Source of the DNA: Toxorhynchites rutilus septentrionalis
Lineage: Eukaryota > Arthropoda > Insecta > Diptera > Culicidae
Length of the DNA stretch: 64,000 bases
Assembly (NCBI RefSeq): GCF_029784135.1
Contig: NC_073745.1
Span: 242,449,946 to 242,513,945 of the forward strand
Direction of reading: 5' to 3'
Both the position numbers and the translations under genes were made by a program. The notes beneath the pieces are model-generated. The model was not told the DNA's origin. It was given only the letters and a program-made list of their open reading frames with translations, and did no database searches. Positions 36,011 through 46,331 of the stretch are shown here, in pieces (position 1 is the first letter of the stretch; each line of letters opens with the position of its first letter).

Positions 36011-36674
36011 GCATACAATATTGGATACGGAAATATCCTACTGATGGGGAAGAATAATCTTCTGTAGCTATCCTGTTAATTGCGATTGATTGAAAAACCA
36101 CAAAACCAAATGTATTTGGTCACAGTGTTACATGGATAGAAAACATTAAAATAAACTCTTTCACATGAATGTAATTTTAAATTCCCAGAGGAACTGGCAG
36201 ATTATTTTCAGTAACGATTAGATATTTCCACATTTTCCTCGATACTGGAAGCCCACCAGTGGTTAATGCCAACTCGATAACCACCTGATAATAGCACTTG
36301 ATTGAAACATATTTGGTCACAGTGTTACATGGATAGAAAACATTCAATTAAACTCTTTCACATGAATATACTTTGAAAATTCCCAAAGGAACTGGCAGAT
36401 TATTTTCAGTAACGATTAGATATTTCCACATTTTCCTCGATACTGGAAGCCCACCAGTGGTTAATGCCAACTCGATAACCACCTGTTAATAGCCGCGCGT
36501 GTATGTGTGTGTAGCGATGTCTTCCCAGGGAACCGTTTGTGGCATCACTCTCCTCCTGATAGATTCCCTTCTGGCCTAGGGTGCACAAACAGGCTCTTGG
36601 TGACACTGTTCATCCGCGCTTTCATGATAAATAAAGAGCTTCACCGCAACAGCGACAACATGCTCCAATCGCTG

Positions 36675-36730
36675 TTCAATTAGAACTGAGTGGATTTCCG
36701 AGCGCCGCTCGCTTATATACCGATTGGTGA
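36675..36730 (-). promoter_or_regulatory. Core-promoter-like site in element ii
   Basis: On the minus strand ACCAATCGG (CCAAT box) is followed directly by TATATAAG (36719-36712). The arthropod initiator TCAGT comes next, with its A about 31 bases downstream of the TATA start, the canonical spacing. The same arrangement occurs in copy iii (TATATAAG at 58548-58541). Activity is not demonstrated. Confidence 0.5.
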
Positions 36731-36969
36731 TTTCAATAGCCTGTTTTGAAAGCAATTTTAAGACTATTGAAACAAGTTTTTGGATCAAAAAGTAACAAGT
36801 ATATAACGCGTAGACATTTTATCTTTCGAATGAAGTGTTTATCATACCATTTCGTTCAGTTGTTTAGGAGCTATTAACGCTCAAAATCTCGGTCTCCGGC
36901 GTAACGCTTTCGTTTTCGAAACTTTGATTTTACACCCCGGTATAGAAATGAAAGACGTAGTCCTACGTC

Positions 36970-37886
36970 AAAAAATGCCATTCAGCGTCAATTTAAACTG
37001 ACATAAACTCGCAAAATTTTTCCTATTTTTATACTGGGATGCAGCACCATCCGACATGAATTTTATTCTTTTTACCTGCATTTGTTTTTTTAAAAATGTT
37101 ACCAATTTAGAAATAAATACTTGCACAGCTATTGTGTCATGACTTAAAACTTCAGATATAACTATAAAGCTTAAATTTTCCAGAGAACCTTTTTCATCTC
37201 TATAATAAACAACGAATGGATGGATTTTTGCTTGGATCATTGTTCCAGTGATGACTTTGAACTTCATCTTGAAGCACAAATGAATAATTTTCGGAAAAAT
37301 CGCAAGTCACGACAACCTCATTTTCTTGCAAATTAACTTTTATATTGTTAAGAAATGTGGACTGTTGTGTTTTAATGTAATCATGAGTAAGTAATTTTTC
37401 TTTTTTTTTCGCAAAAATACGATACAAATTCTTCTACCGGTTTTACAAGAGTTTCTATGTCGCATCGATCAGTAGAAATCCATTGAGCATAAGTGATATC
37501 AATTAAATTGCGTTCCTGAAGCTCATCTAGAAACCAGTTTCCAAACTCGTCCATTTGTTGGGCATTTTTTACATTCACGAAGGTAACTGTATTCTGATCT
37601 ATTTGATATGTTACATAGTATTTTTTCCATATATTCTTTGCATTCAATGTTGAAGGAATATTTTTTGAGACATAAGATTTACATTTTCATGGAATGTACA
37701 AACACAAACGTTATGATTTCCTGAACTACTCAGCAATTTGCAATGCTTCGGACACATTGATGCAAAAGAGCTAAAACCAATTTTGCTATTTGGATTAAGT
37801 TCCTCAAATCTGTTGAAAGTTTCCCGTAATGATGTTATTAATAACCTTTTTTGGATGTGTTGACGCTTCCCATATTTATTAGACAT
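36970..37886 (-). pseudogene. Transposase of the long-TIR transposon, N-terminal part
   Basis: The start codon (37886) lies inside the terminal inverted repeat: MSNKYGKRQHIQKRLLITSL. The chain continues through SMCPKHCKLLSSSGNHNVC (a Cys/His cluster), QWISTDRCDIETL and VVTCDFSENYSFVLQDEVQ with a likely catalytic Asp. It then reads WNN..., IHPFVVYYRDEKGSLENLS and IKFMSDGAASQYKNRKNFAS, with a second conserved Asp. Frameshifts occur near 37650, 37425 and 37245. The frame reaches LNGIF and then runs into the inserted element. Family members are usually annotated as uncharacterised proteins; a DDE-type transposase role is inferred. Confidence 0.8.
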
Positions 37887-38135
37887 CAATATGCTATAAC
37901 TCTTTTTAAGACACTATTTCGGTACGACTCATAGTTATTTAGATATAAATGATCAAAGATTTCTCCTACTGAAATCGATACGCCCTTTTCAAAAGTTACG
38001 CTTGAGTCAAAAAATTCTCAATTGCTGTGGAAAACTCATATTTCCTCCAACCCAAACGGAATACAAATTTTCATTCGAATCAAAAATACATGTTTTTAAA
38101 ATCTGCATTTTTTGGACGATTTCATTTGGAACTGC

Positions 38136-38420
38136 ACAGTTGCGAACCGAAGATTATGAGAAGAAAGAATGAAACATCGGCCATGCAGTTAAGGTGAAGG
38201 TGGAAGCTAGCCATTGTAGTAGTAAAGGTAAACCCACGTGTAAAAATGAGGTAATAGTGTTTGTGAGAGAAGAGCAAAACACTCGTAAATAGATCAATTC
38301 ACTTATCAGACTGTGTGGCGCTTCATTGACACGAGTCTTTGAATACATTTGAAACAAAGAAATAACAATTCAATACTAAAGTAAAATGTATGAACGATAT
38401 GTTCCGATAAACAATTGCAA

Positions 38421-38515
<95 letters not shown>

Positions 38516-40778
38516 GCATTTGCATATGAAGTAAAATTCTGATTATACGCGAGCGTAACGTGAGCAAATTTATAACACATGCGATTGGGGTTCTTTTGGT
38601 ATTAACAAGTTCTTCCGCATAGTAACTCGATGTTGATAATTCCTTAATATTTTTCTCCGTTGATCGTATTGTTTTCACATATTCACGTTGAAGAGCCTTA
38701 ACCCTTCTCTTCGTTGGCCGAGGCACTTTGATTGAATGTAGTATTTTTCCGTTTACTGTTTTTGAAAGCATAGGCAGCCGTGGTAGTGTTCCGAACTCTG
38801 CAATACAATTTTCTTACCCAATATTAAAGTTGCTAAAACTTACATTATAGACCCATTAAACGTAAAAATAATAATTGTATTGATATCAACACAATTTTAT
38901 TCTATTTATTTTCATGACATGAAACGATATGACTCAGGAATAACATTTTATTGAGTGGTTTTTATAGCTGTTTCGATGATGTTGTCTGGCATCAGTGTTG
39001 AAAAAATAACGATGCTTTCACCAATACAAACAAAACCATTGCGAATATTGAAAAATGAAAATTTAACTTTCAGATCACTAGCTCATGTTTTTGGACGTTT
39101 TTCGCTATTTAGTGCGACTGCAGACGAAAATTTAATATCTTGTGAATAATCGATTAGAGTTTGGTTGATATTACTTGATGGGAAGTGTGCGAAAACGATA
39201 ATTTTCTTCACACTGTTTCGCAAAATGATTTATTTTCCGGTGAGGGGTGAGGGAGGGAGATGAAAGAAATGAGCGCCATTGTGGCAGCCAGTTGTGGCTA
39301 GCTTTCACCTTCACTTTGAGTGACGAAGTTGGGAATTTGTCATGGTGTCGACGGACACTTTTTTCATGAATTTTCAATTTGGTATGGGTGGCTTACGAAA
39401 GAATCTCCGAAACAGTTTGATAACAGGAAAATGGACTCTAATTGATTCTGCTGTCATCGCGTTAAAAACTTTTGTTGAAAATTTGAACTAGGAAAAGTTG
39501 AGCCGGAATTTCCGAACACCAATCAAACGTCCACTTGGCTCGAAATATAAACTTTTTCCCAGTTTTCCCTTCGTTTAGGTCAACTGCAGCACGGACAGCA
39601 ATTGAGCAGAAATTTCATCCGAATGCCCACTCCAAATAATAGCCATAATAGGTAGTTTGATAAAATGCAACACCGAGAAGGAAAGCACAGGATAGAAATC
39701 CCCGCATAATGTAAAACTCGAACCAAATTAAATACCCTTGTCATGTTACGTAAGCTGACATCTCGCAGTGTTCGCTGCATGATGAAACAATGGAGACGGG
39801 GGGTTCATTTCGATGAACTAAACCTGAATGACTCCCACACTCACGAGCATTATCCGGTCATCCGAGACCCATATCAAGTGTGGTATTACCTGGCGGATGA
39901 CATGTAATTTATCGGCTTTTATGTTTTTCGTTGTGGATAGTTTATTGCTTCCGCTCAACAATTGCCGATTGGTCAAAATTTATACTGAATTTTTTTTTTG
40001 GATAGGTGACGCAATGTATACCACATTATCAAACTATGTCATCGCAACATTTTTATGTTGAACTTAACAATCTTGACAAATTTTTGAACAATTTTTAAAA
40101 TAACCAACTTTGGATGAATATTAAAGTTCGAATTTCTATTTCTTATGTTCAATGGTGTTGTCGACTCAATGACAGCCCAGGTTTTTCAGATCAATTTAGC
40201 CAATATTCCACGCCATTTGATTATTACGCGATTCACACATTTAGTCCCATAATTTTTTACATTCCATAAGTCTGTGGCACAATCCATAGTATTCTAAATC
40301 AACACAAATTCATTTTTTCTAAGTAATTGATAGATATTAATGTTATTACTGCGCATATACCGAAACAAGTACGAGCAATGAGATGAACATCAGACTTATT
40401 TTCATATCAATTATGTTTTCATTTCACTATTGCACCTCCATCCAAAAAAAAAATCCACGTCTTTCAGTGAGGCTAAAACATCAAAACATGCCATATTTTA
40501 ATGTAATAGTCTAAACGTTAATAACTATTTTTGATAACGTTAATAATTATTTTTGCTGCGAAGGGAATTTGATGATTTGCATATCAATTGAATCAAAAAA
40601 AATATTCTATAATATTTGTTTTATGCTATGGAATACAATTCCTCTGTCAGCAATTCCCATTATCCAACACATTGACTCTTCTTATTTTAGTTCTCATCTA
40701 CCCGTGCTGTCAGCCAGGATCGCAATTTTTATACATCGTTGTGAATCAGTTGCTTGAAATGCAAATACAGTGAACTGA
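38136..40778. other. Unassigned DNA with a long (AT)n microsatellite
   Basis: An uninterrupted (AT)n tract of more than 40 repeats runs from about 38428 to 38511. Inverted motifs AAGGTGAAGGTGGAAGCTAG (about 38190) and, on the other strand, AAGTGAAGGTGAAAGCTAG (about 39315) may be the ends of a roughly 1.1-kb MITE. A minus-strand frame ending in the AT tract (from 38771, MLSKTVNGKILHSIKVPRPT) has no recognised domain. No gene is supported. Confidence 0.4.
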
Positions 40779-41821
40779 AATAAGTTGATGGGTCTGAGCC
40801 TAGGGGCACGGACGGGATCTTGACATAGGACTGTGATTGTGAGTAGTAATTGCATTTAAATTGAGGTTTTCATTGTTCAAAATCTGTATTTTTTCCCTTT
40901 TGATACATCAAATGGATGCCTTGGAAAACCCGTTTCATTTATGTACTTGTATCCTTTAAACGGGTTAGATGACATAACTCGGTAGAATTCGGTACCGCAT
41001 TCTGTTAAAAAAATGTACACAAAAATACCATTACTACCCTCTTCTTCTGTTTATTCAATCATGCAGAAGAAGACAAAGAGTCATCATGTTTCATTTTTAA
41101 ACACAAGTCTAAATAGTTTAGACCTACATAAATATAAGCCTGACTCAAATCAATCTATGACTACAAAAATATATTATAGATAAAAATAGCATTATCTCCT
41201 TCGTTACCACGTTGTCCGGAACATTGTTTATAATAACTTTATAGCCCTGTAAGACTAATCTGATTAACGTAGGTATACCCTTTCGATCTTCTAAATCAGC
41301 AGCCATTTAAATTCATTTATTGCATTTTTACATAACCAAACAACATACTCGATATTATGACATCCTGGCCCACAATTACACAAATTATTAGTAGTGAGAC
41401 CTACACGATAAAAACATGAATTGAGCACAAATTGATTGGACGACATACAATATAATATAAAATTAATGCCTATTATCGGTAAATGGAGAATAATTCATTT
41501 TACGCATCAACTCACATTATAAGCTAACGCCCGCATTTAGGCAAATAGATTGCTCGTTGCGTCGGGGAGGAAGCGAGTGGATAGTGCAATCGAAAGAAAA
41601 CATACCCAACTAAATCGTCAAATTGTTATTTTTTTTACTATATTCACTGTTCATGTTTCAAGCGAAAAAATTTTTGGATAAATTTCCTGTCTAATGATAT
41701 ATAACACAACATACGTCGCAATAACCATTTTGAGTAATATGGGTTTGAAAACTCTTAATAAATCGTTACATTTTTCGTAGAGTGACCCCCTATATAGAAA
41801 TCAAAGACATAGTCCTATGTC
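40779..41821. mobile_element. T-run element copy vi (diverged)
   Basis: The right border is GACATAGTCCTATGTC followed by AAAA (41822-41825), the A-end with two compensating changes that keep the palindrome. The left border has GATGGGTC, and about 32 bases later TGACATAGGACTGTG, matching the B-end layout. The inner sequence near 41700 resembles that near 63850. The left boundary is approximate. Confidence 0.5.
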
Positions 41822-41951
41822 AAAAGAAATATTGCAATTTAAGCGCCGCCTGATGGCAACTCATTGACATGGGCAATAGTGTAAAAGTAAAGCACTTGCA
41901 ATTTCCTTTACACTAGAGTCGACCGAACTTGTAAATGTGTTTTCTATAAAA

Positions 41952-42780
41952 ACAGTGTTAGGGGTTGTATCTAGGACACGACCGCATATTTTCGACGTAG
42001 AACTACTCAATTATATTATGCAACGTCAATTATGATATGATGCCTAGGATTACCAAAATATGTGAACGGAAAAATTGTCAAACGATCATCGTATTTTACA
42101 TTTTCCTCTGAAATCTGAAATTATCATGTTTACGTAGTTCTAGAACCGCGAAAGTTCATTCACCTCTAGTATCTAAAATGACGATTTTCCCAGGCTTCTC
42201 AGTTTAAAAGTACGTTTTAGGGGAACATATTCCGGTCTGCACAACGACAGCGAGTACAAAAGTACTCAACACCAAAAAATACCCCGACTTGCATGTATTG
42301 GCAAAGCGGAATCCCCCCAGGCACATTTATTTTGAAGTTCGTGTTGGGGAAACACAGCTCAGTGGGAAAAAAATACCCCCGACTTGCATGTTTTGACAAA
42401 GCGGCTTCCCCCAGGCACATTGATTTTGAAGTCTGTGTTAGGGAAACACAGATCGGTGGGAACAAAAATACTCCCGACTTGCATGTATATTTGCAAAGAA
42501 GATTTCCACAGGTACAGGCGCATCAATTTTGAAGTCTGTGTTGGGGAAACCGTAAATCGGGCCAATCAAAACTTCGCATTTAGTGCGAAGGGAAATAACG
42601 CTTGACATTTTACAGTTATTCAATTGTTCATCTCATGAAAAATAACATCTTATTGATTGTGATAGACACGTAGAAATATTTCCTATCAATTGATGCAAAC
42701 ATCTTTCCGATCTGCTGAGAAATGCTTGAGTTATAATCATTCGAAATTTGCGCCCTTCCTGAAAGTCGTAGTTCTACGTC
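41952..42780. mobile_element. T-run element copy v
   Basis: The B-end begins after AAAA (41948-41951) as CAGTGTTAGGGGTTGTATC with GACACGACCGC, then TTTTCGACGTAGAACTAC. The A-end closes with GTCGTAGTTCTACGTC before AGAAAA. The 180 bases next to the A-end match copies i and iv (TTATAATCATTCG, ATTTCCTATCAATTGATGCA). The centre contains a 95-bp tandem array. The element is 829 bp and encodes no protein. Confidence 0.78.
42270..42570. repeat. 95-bp tandem array in copy v
   Basis: GACTTGCATGT starts at 42285, 42381 and 42476, i.e. periods of 96 and 95. Each unit contains a GGGGAAACACAG-like segment and a GAAGTCTGTGTT segment. The same unit, inverted, is repeated four to five times at 54150-54600 in copy iv, so the array is a family feature. 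Confidence 0.85.
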
Positions 42781-43451
42781 AGAAAACAAATAAACAATTT
42801 TGATTACATAGTTTCCTTCTGCCAGAGAGTTGTAAATAGTCTGTTTTCAGGATGTCACACACGGTGTATTTGCTTGACATTAATTGCAAGAGAAAAATCA
42901 TTTAGAAGACTCGATAGCGTGTTGAAAATGTAATAATGGTGCAATTCTGTTCGCAACTCCAAATCCAAGATGGACGCTCGATAAAACTATATACTACGTC
43001 GATTTTTATAACGTCTGGTGGAGAGTGCTTGTGTATTTTACATCACACGCACACACTGTTGTTCAGTGCTCCTAGGAACTAAATCACTTCATTGGCTCCC
43101 ACCGCAATCCCAGACTGAGCCCTTTTATATGTCGTTGCTTTTCTCCGCGTGTATATTTGTGTGAATCTGAATTCTACCAGAAATCACAGCAATGCTCATA
43201 CTAACAAGCATACATAATTTCAGGGAAACTATTTCTTTCCATTAAGCATTGTTCAACTGAACAATCGTGTGATTTTTTCTAATTATAATTCAACTCTCAT
43301 CATGACAACATGCAATTAATGTAAAATTCTCAACTTGTCGAAGCTGAATAATTGAAAGCAACCGAATGTAAATATAAACTGTTTGCTCAAGTGCGCAAAT
43401 TGGCACATAGCTCTCCAGTTTCGGTTTTCATCGTTTTATTGAAGTTATAGG
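42781..43451. other. Unassigned DNA
   Basis: No coding region or repeat that I recognise between copy v and the small ORF downstream. Confidence 0.35.
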
Positions 43452-43557
43452 ATGCGCATGTTGGTACTTCCGGGTCGGGAGTGTTGCAGATGTCGGTGGT
43501 TTCCGTGTTGGAGTTTTTGCTTCATATCAAATTTTGGTTACCCTAGGAACAGATTCA

Positions 43558-43646
43558 TGCGCATGGTTCTGGTGCAGCTCGGTCTAGTAATAGTGATCGT
43601 TTTTTTTGCGTTCCTGGAACTGTATATTTTGTCGAAAGCAAAATAA
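43558..43646 (+). CDS. Candidate single-pass membrane micropeptide ORF
   Basis: The frame from the ATG at 43558 encodes about 29 residues. It starts MRMVLVQLGLVIVIVFF and ends LELYILSKAK, so nearly the whole chain is one hydrophobic helix with a basic tail. An acceptor-like tract (TTTTGGTTACCCTAG) ends at 43548, ten bases before the ATG. AATAAATAA follows the stop at once. An in-frame upstream ATG at 43452 would add 35 residues rich in Cys and Trp. Without conservation data this may be chance. Its position just before a pre-miRNA-like hairpin is notable. No family is recognised. Confidence 0.3.
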
Positions 43647-43665
43647 ATAATTGTTTTCATGAACA

Positions 43666-43764
43666 GTGAACTGAGCCAACTATATTGAAGCATTCCCACA
43701 CATGGTTTGTTTCATGCACACAAGCCATGTGTGAAAGAGCTTCAATACAGTTGACTTATTTCAC
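43666..43764 (+). ncRNA. Candidate pre-miRNA hairpin
   Basis: The sequence folds into one long hairpin. The 5' arm (GTGAACTGAGCCAACTATAT, then TGAAGC and CACACATGG) pairs with the 3' arm, ending AGTTGACTTATTTCAC. About 43 positions align, with roughly nine mismatches spread as small internal loops, and a 13-base terminal loop (GTTTCATGCACAC). Arm length, loop size and interspersed mismatches fit an insect pri-miRNA better than a MITE. I do not recognise either arm as a known mosquito miRNA. The fold was done by eye. Confidence 0.5.
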
Positions 43765-44928
43765 ATTTTAATTAAGAAAAATGTTGTTGGTTTGTCCAGT
43801 CGATAATATGATCTTGTTTTGCCCACTTTTTTAATACTCTAGTTCAGCGCACTTGTGTCAAATCAGATATTCAAATGTTTCCAAACATATAAATAAAATA
43901 TGTTATTCTAAAGAAAGCCTAAATTATGAATGGAGCAATATGATGACAGTAGACTCAATCAGAAATGCTACTTCTACTTGAAAAACCTTAATTTTCTACC
44001 TGGTATTCATATTTGGACGACTCCAAACTTGATGTGAAGTTTGACCATGAGGAAACGATATTTTTATACGAAACGCTAGTTCATAGTGTTCGAACTGTTC
44101 CCAAACATAAATATCAGCGTTAATGCTCGATGATATCGGCGTTATCGTTTCATGAGCCCTTCACTCATGACGTCGATCGCAATTAAAATAGTGCCCGATG
44201 ATAAATGGTGCTTCTCACCTGATGGGTTGTTGGAAGTTATGCTGACAGTGTCACTTTTGATACTGCGCTACCTACCGAGCGCCAGTAAGTGAATATAAAT
44301 CTTTCATGTGATGTCACTTCACGGCGATAATAAATGTTGTTTCGGACGTTTCGAGCCGTTGCTGCTGCAATGACAGCTCTCGTCCACACTTCAACGCACA
44401 CAAACAGGGGCATCATTTGCGAGTAAGATAGATGATTCGCACCAGCGTTGTCCGCAGCTTCTCATCAGGACATATTTTACAGGTGGTAAAAAGGTACGAA
44501 ACTTGACGCCAGAGAATGAATGAGGCTCGACTCCTCTCTTTGTCACGATGCGTTAAAGGGATTTCACCCCAACATCATGTATAACGTGACATATACCATA
44601 CATACTTTAAGACTTGGATCACACTAGAAAGTATATTATTTATGATGGTATGATACGATAAACATGCTTAGAGTACCGTTCTGAATCATATTTCGGACAC
44701 TTTGTAATAATATCTTGAAATGCTTAATGCCCTGATGATATAACTACTTAATATAACTTAATATCACAATTGATTCTTTAGAGTAACCCCTTGGTTTCAC
44801 TATAATTTTATATGAGAATTACATTTGAATTATAACATAAATCGTAAAAATCTAACAGCACTACTCATTATCGTTTGTGTTCGACGTTCGCTTAGCGTGA
44901 GCATGTAGAATTTAACCGTTCATTAGTA
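43765..44928. other. Unassigned DNA
   Basis: No gene is seen. A 24-base motif containing CCGTTCTGAATCATATTTCGG (44674-44697) is present inverted at 59010-59033. Confidence 0.4.
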
Positions 44929-46215
44929 AAGGGTGTGTCACATCAAATTGCATCACGGAAAAAACGCTGTAGAAATTTAATTTTTAGGAATTATATCTTC
45001 AGCTTTCGCTTATAATCAGACAAGAGTGTATAGATCACGTTGGCCATGCTTCACTGTTAATTTTTCGTAAATTCGTCGAACGAAAAAGAGCGTCGTGAAT
45101 TAATCCTGTGCACTCATTTCGAGAATCCGGAGTTGTCACATCGGGACATCGGTAAGATGCTGGGAATCGTCCAATCCACGGTCAGCAGAGTACTAAAACG
45201 ATACTTCGAGAACCTAACCATCGACCGGAAGGTGAAGAACGGCAAAAATGGATGCTCCGTCAGTGAAAAAGATCACAAACGCGTAGTTAAGCAGTTTAGA
45301 CGTGATCCGAGAAGTTCGGTCCGGGATGTCGCCAATAAGCTGAATTTGTCAAGTTCATTCGTCCAGCGGACCAAGCAGCGGGAGGGCCTGCGTACATACA
45401 AGGTTCAGAAGGCTCCTAACCGCGACGAAAGGCCAAACATGGTGGGGAAGACGCAAGCCCGGAAGCTGTACACCGGAATGCTGACGAAGCCGCATTGCCT
45501 GGTAATGGACGACGAAACCTACGTCAAAGCGGACTTTCGTCAGCTGCCGGGCCTGTTGTTCTTCTCCGCAGAGGACAAATTCAGCGTTCCGGAGGAGATT
45601 CGCAAGCAGAAACTATCCAAGTTTGCCAAAAAGTACATGGTGTGGCAAGCGATCTGCTCTTGCGGAAAGCGGAGCGCCCCCTTCGTGATGACCGGCACGG
45701 TAAACGGGCAGGTTAACCTTAAGGAGTGCCTACAGAAGCGCTTACTACCACTATTGAAGCAGCACGAGGTTCCGACCATCTTCTGGCCGGATCTCGCTTC
45801 GTGCCACTATTCAAAGAACGTGTTGGAGTGGTACGAAGCCAGCGGGGTCACCTTCGTGCCAAAGGAAATGAACCCGCCCAACGCGCCGGAGCTTCGCCCA
45901 ATAGAGAAATATTGGGCGATTATGAAGCAGGCCCTCCGGAAGAACCCAAAAGTTGTCAAATCGGAGGCGGACTTCAAGAGAAAATGGATTTCTGTTCAAA
46001 AAAAACTACAACCTGACGTTGTACAGAACCTTATGGACGGGGTAAAGAGGAAGGTGCGAGCATACGGGCTTGGGCTCGAAGTATGAATAAAAAGAAAATG
46101 CCAAAAGTTGTTTAATAGTTTTTATTTTACTGTCTAAAATTTTCAAAAGGATCGGTCTACTGGGCGAATTTCTACAGCGTTTTTTCCGTGATGCAATTTG
46201 ATGTGACACACCCTT
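44929..46215 (+). mobile_element. ITmD37E-type Tc1/mariner element, copy B
   Basis: Complete inverted ends AAGGGTGTGTCACATC... are flanked by TA (44927-44928 and 46216-46217). The 1287-bp element is nearly identical to copy A but lies in the opposite orientation about 36 kb away. The close match suggests recent activity of the family in this lineage. Confidence 0.95.
45073..46086 (+). pseudogene. DD37E transposase, frame open but start codon deleted
   Basis: The frame is open from SSNEKERRELILCTHFEN to the stop at 46086. All catalytic positions are present: VMDDETYVKADF, WPDLASCHYSK and PELRPIEKYW, with 37 residues between the last Asp and the Glu. Compared with copy A, 11 bases are missing at about 45072, including the ATG. 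The first in-frame ATG is in GKMLGIVQSTVSR, which would remove the first helix of the DNA-binding domain. The coding body is therefore the better preserved of the two copies, but translation from the native start is lost. Confidence 0.92.
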
Positions 46216-46217
46216 TA

Positions 46218-46331
46218 TTTAAATTTATCTCGTGTTTCAGCAGCTCTCATCATCATTATCCATTTACTGTTATTGCTTGGTAAGTGTTTCGCAGTTCACT
46301 ATTAAAAATAATCTAGTACAATGATAATTTT
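46218..46331. other. Spacer with LINE target-site duplication
   Basis: This short interval ends with ATGATAATTTT (46321-46331), the 5' copy of the direct repeat flanking the next LINE. Confidence 0.6.

Larger units (their letters stand above)
34430..36969. mobile_element. T-run element copy ii
   Basis: The B-end starts CAGGAAGTGGGTTATATC after an A-run. It carries a second palindrome arm (TATAACCGC) and then GACGTAGGACTATCG at 34471. The A-end closes with GACGTAGTCCTACGTC before AAAAAA (36970-36975). Removing the insert and one AAAA restores the reading GIFFATSHGKG in the host transposase, implying a 4-bp AAAA duplication. The interior holds several related blocks (TTGATTGAAAAA, GGATAGAAAACATT, CCAGTGGTTAATGC) repeated three to five times. 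There is a clean 710-bp tandem duplication and a promoter-like site. No transposase is encoded. Confidence 0.88.
33030..38135 (-). mobile_element. DNA transposon with ~250-bp terminal inverted repeats
   Basis: Sequence 33030-33275 and 37880-38135 are inverted copies with few differences. They share GCARTTCCAAATGAAATCG at the outer edge, GTATTCCGTTTGGGTTG in the middle and TATTGATGTCTA at the inner edge. Between them is a minus-strand transposase gene. The element is 5.1 kb now, but about 2.54 kb of that is a T-run element inserted in the gene, leaving about 2.56 kb of original transposon. The target-site duplication could not be settled (ACAG is possible). The superfamily was not assigned. 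Confidence 0.85.

Noticed and set aside
38428..38511. CRISPR-like or satellite array
   Set aside because: It is a simple (AT)n microsatellite with no spacers; no CRISPR structure exists anywhere in the window.
38376..38771. A minus-strand frame of 131 codons ending in a long Ile/Tyr repeat
   Set aside because: The Ile/Tyr repeat is just the (AT)n microsatellite read in frame. The first 80 residues have no recognised domain and no supporting splice or start context.
42217..42605. Apparent repeat protein (PNTDFKINVPGG units)
   Set aside because: It is the 95-bp tandem array translated. The frame is open because 96 is divisible by three, but the neighbouring unit is 95 bp and copy iv shows no conserved frame.
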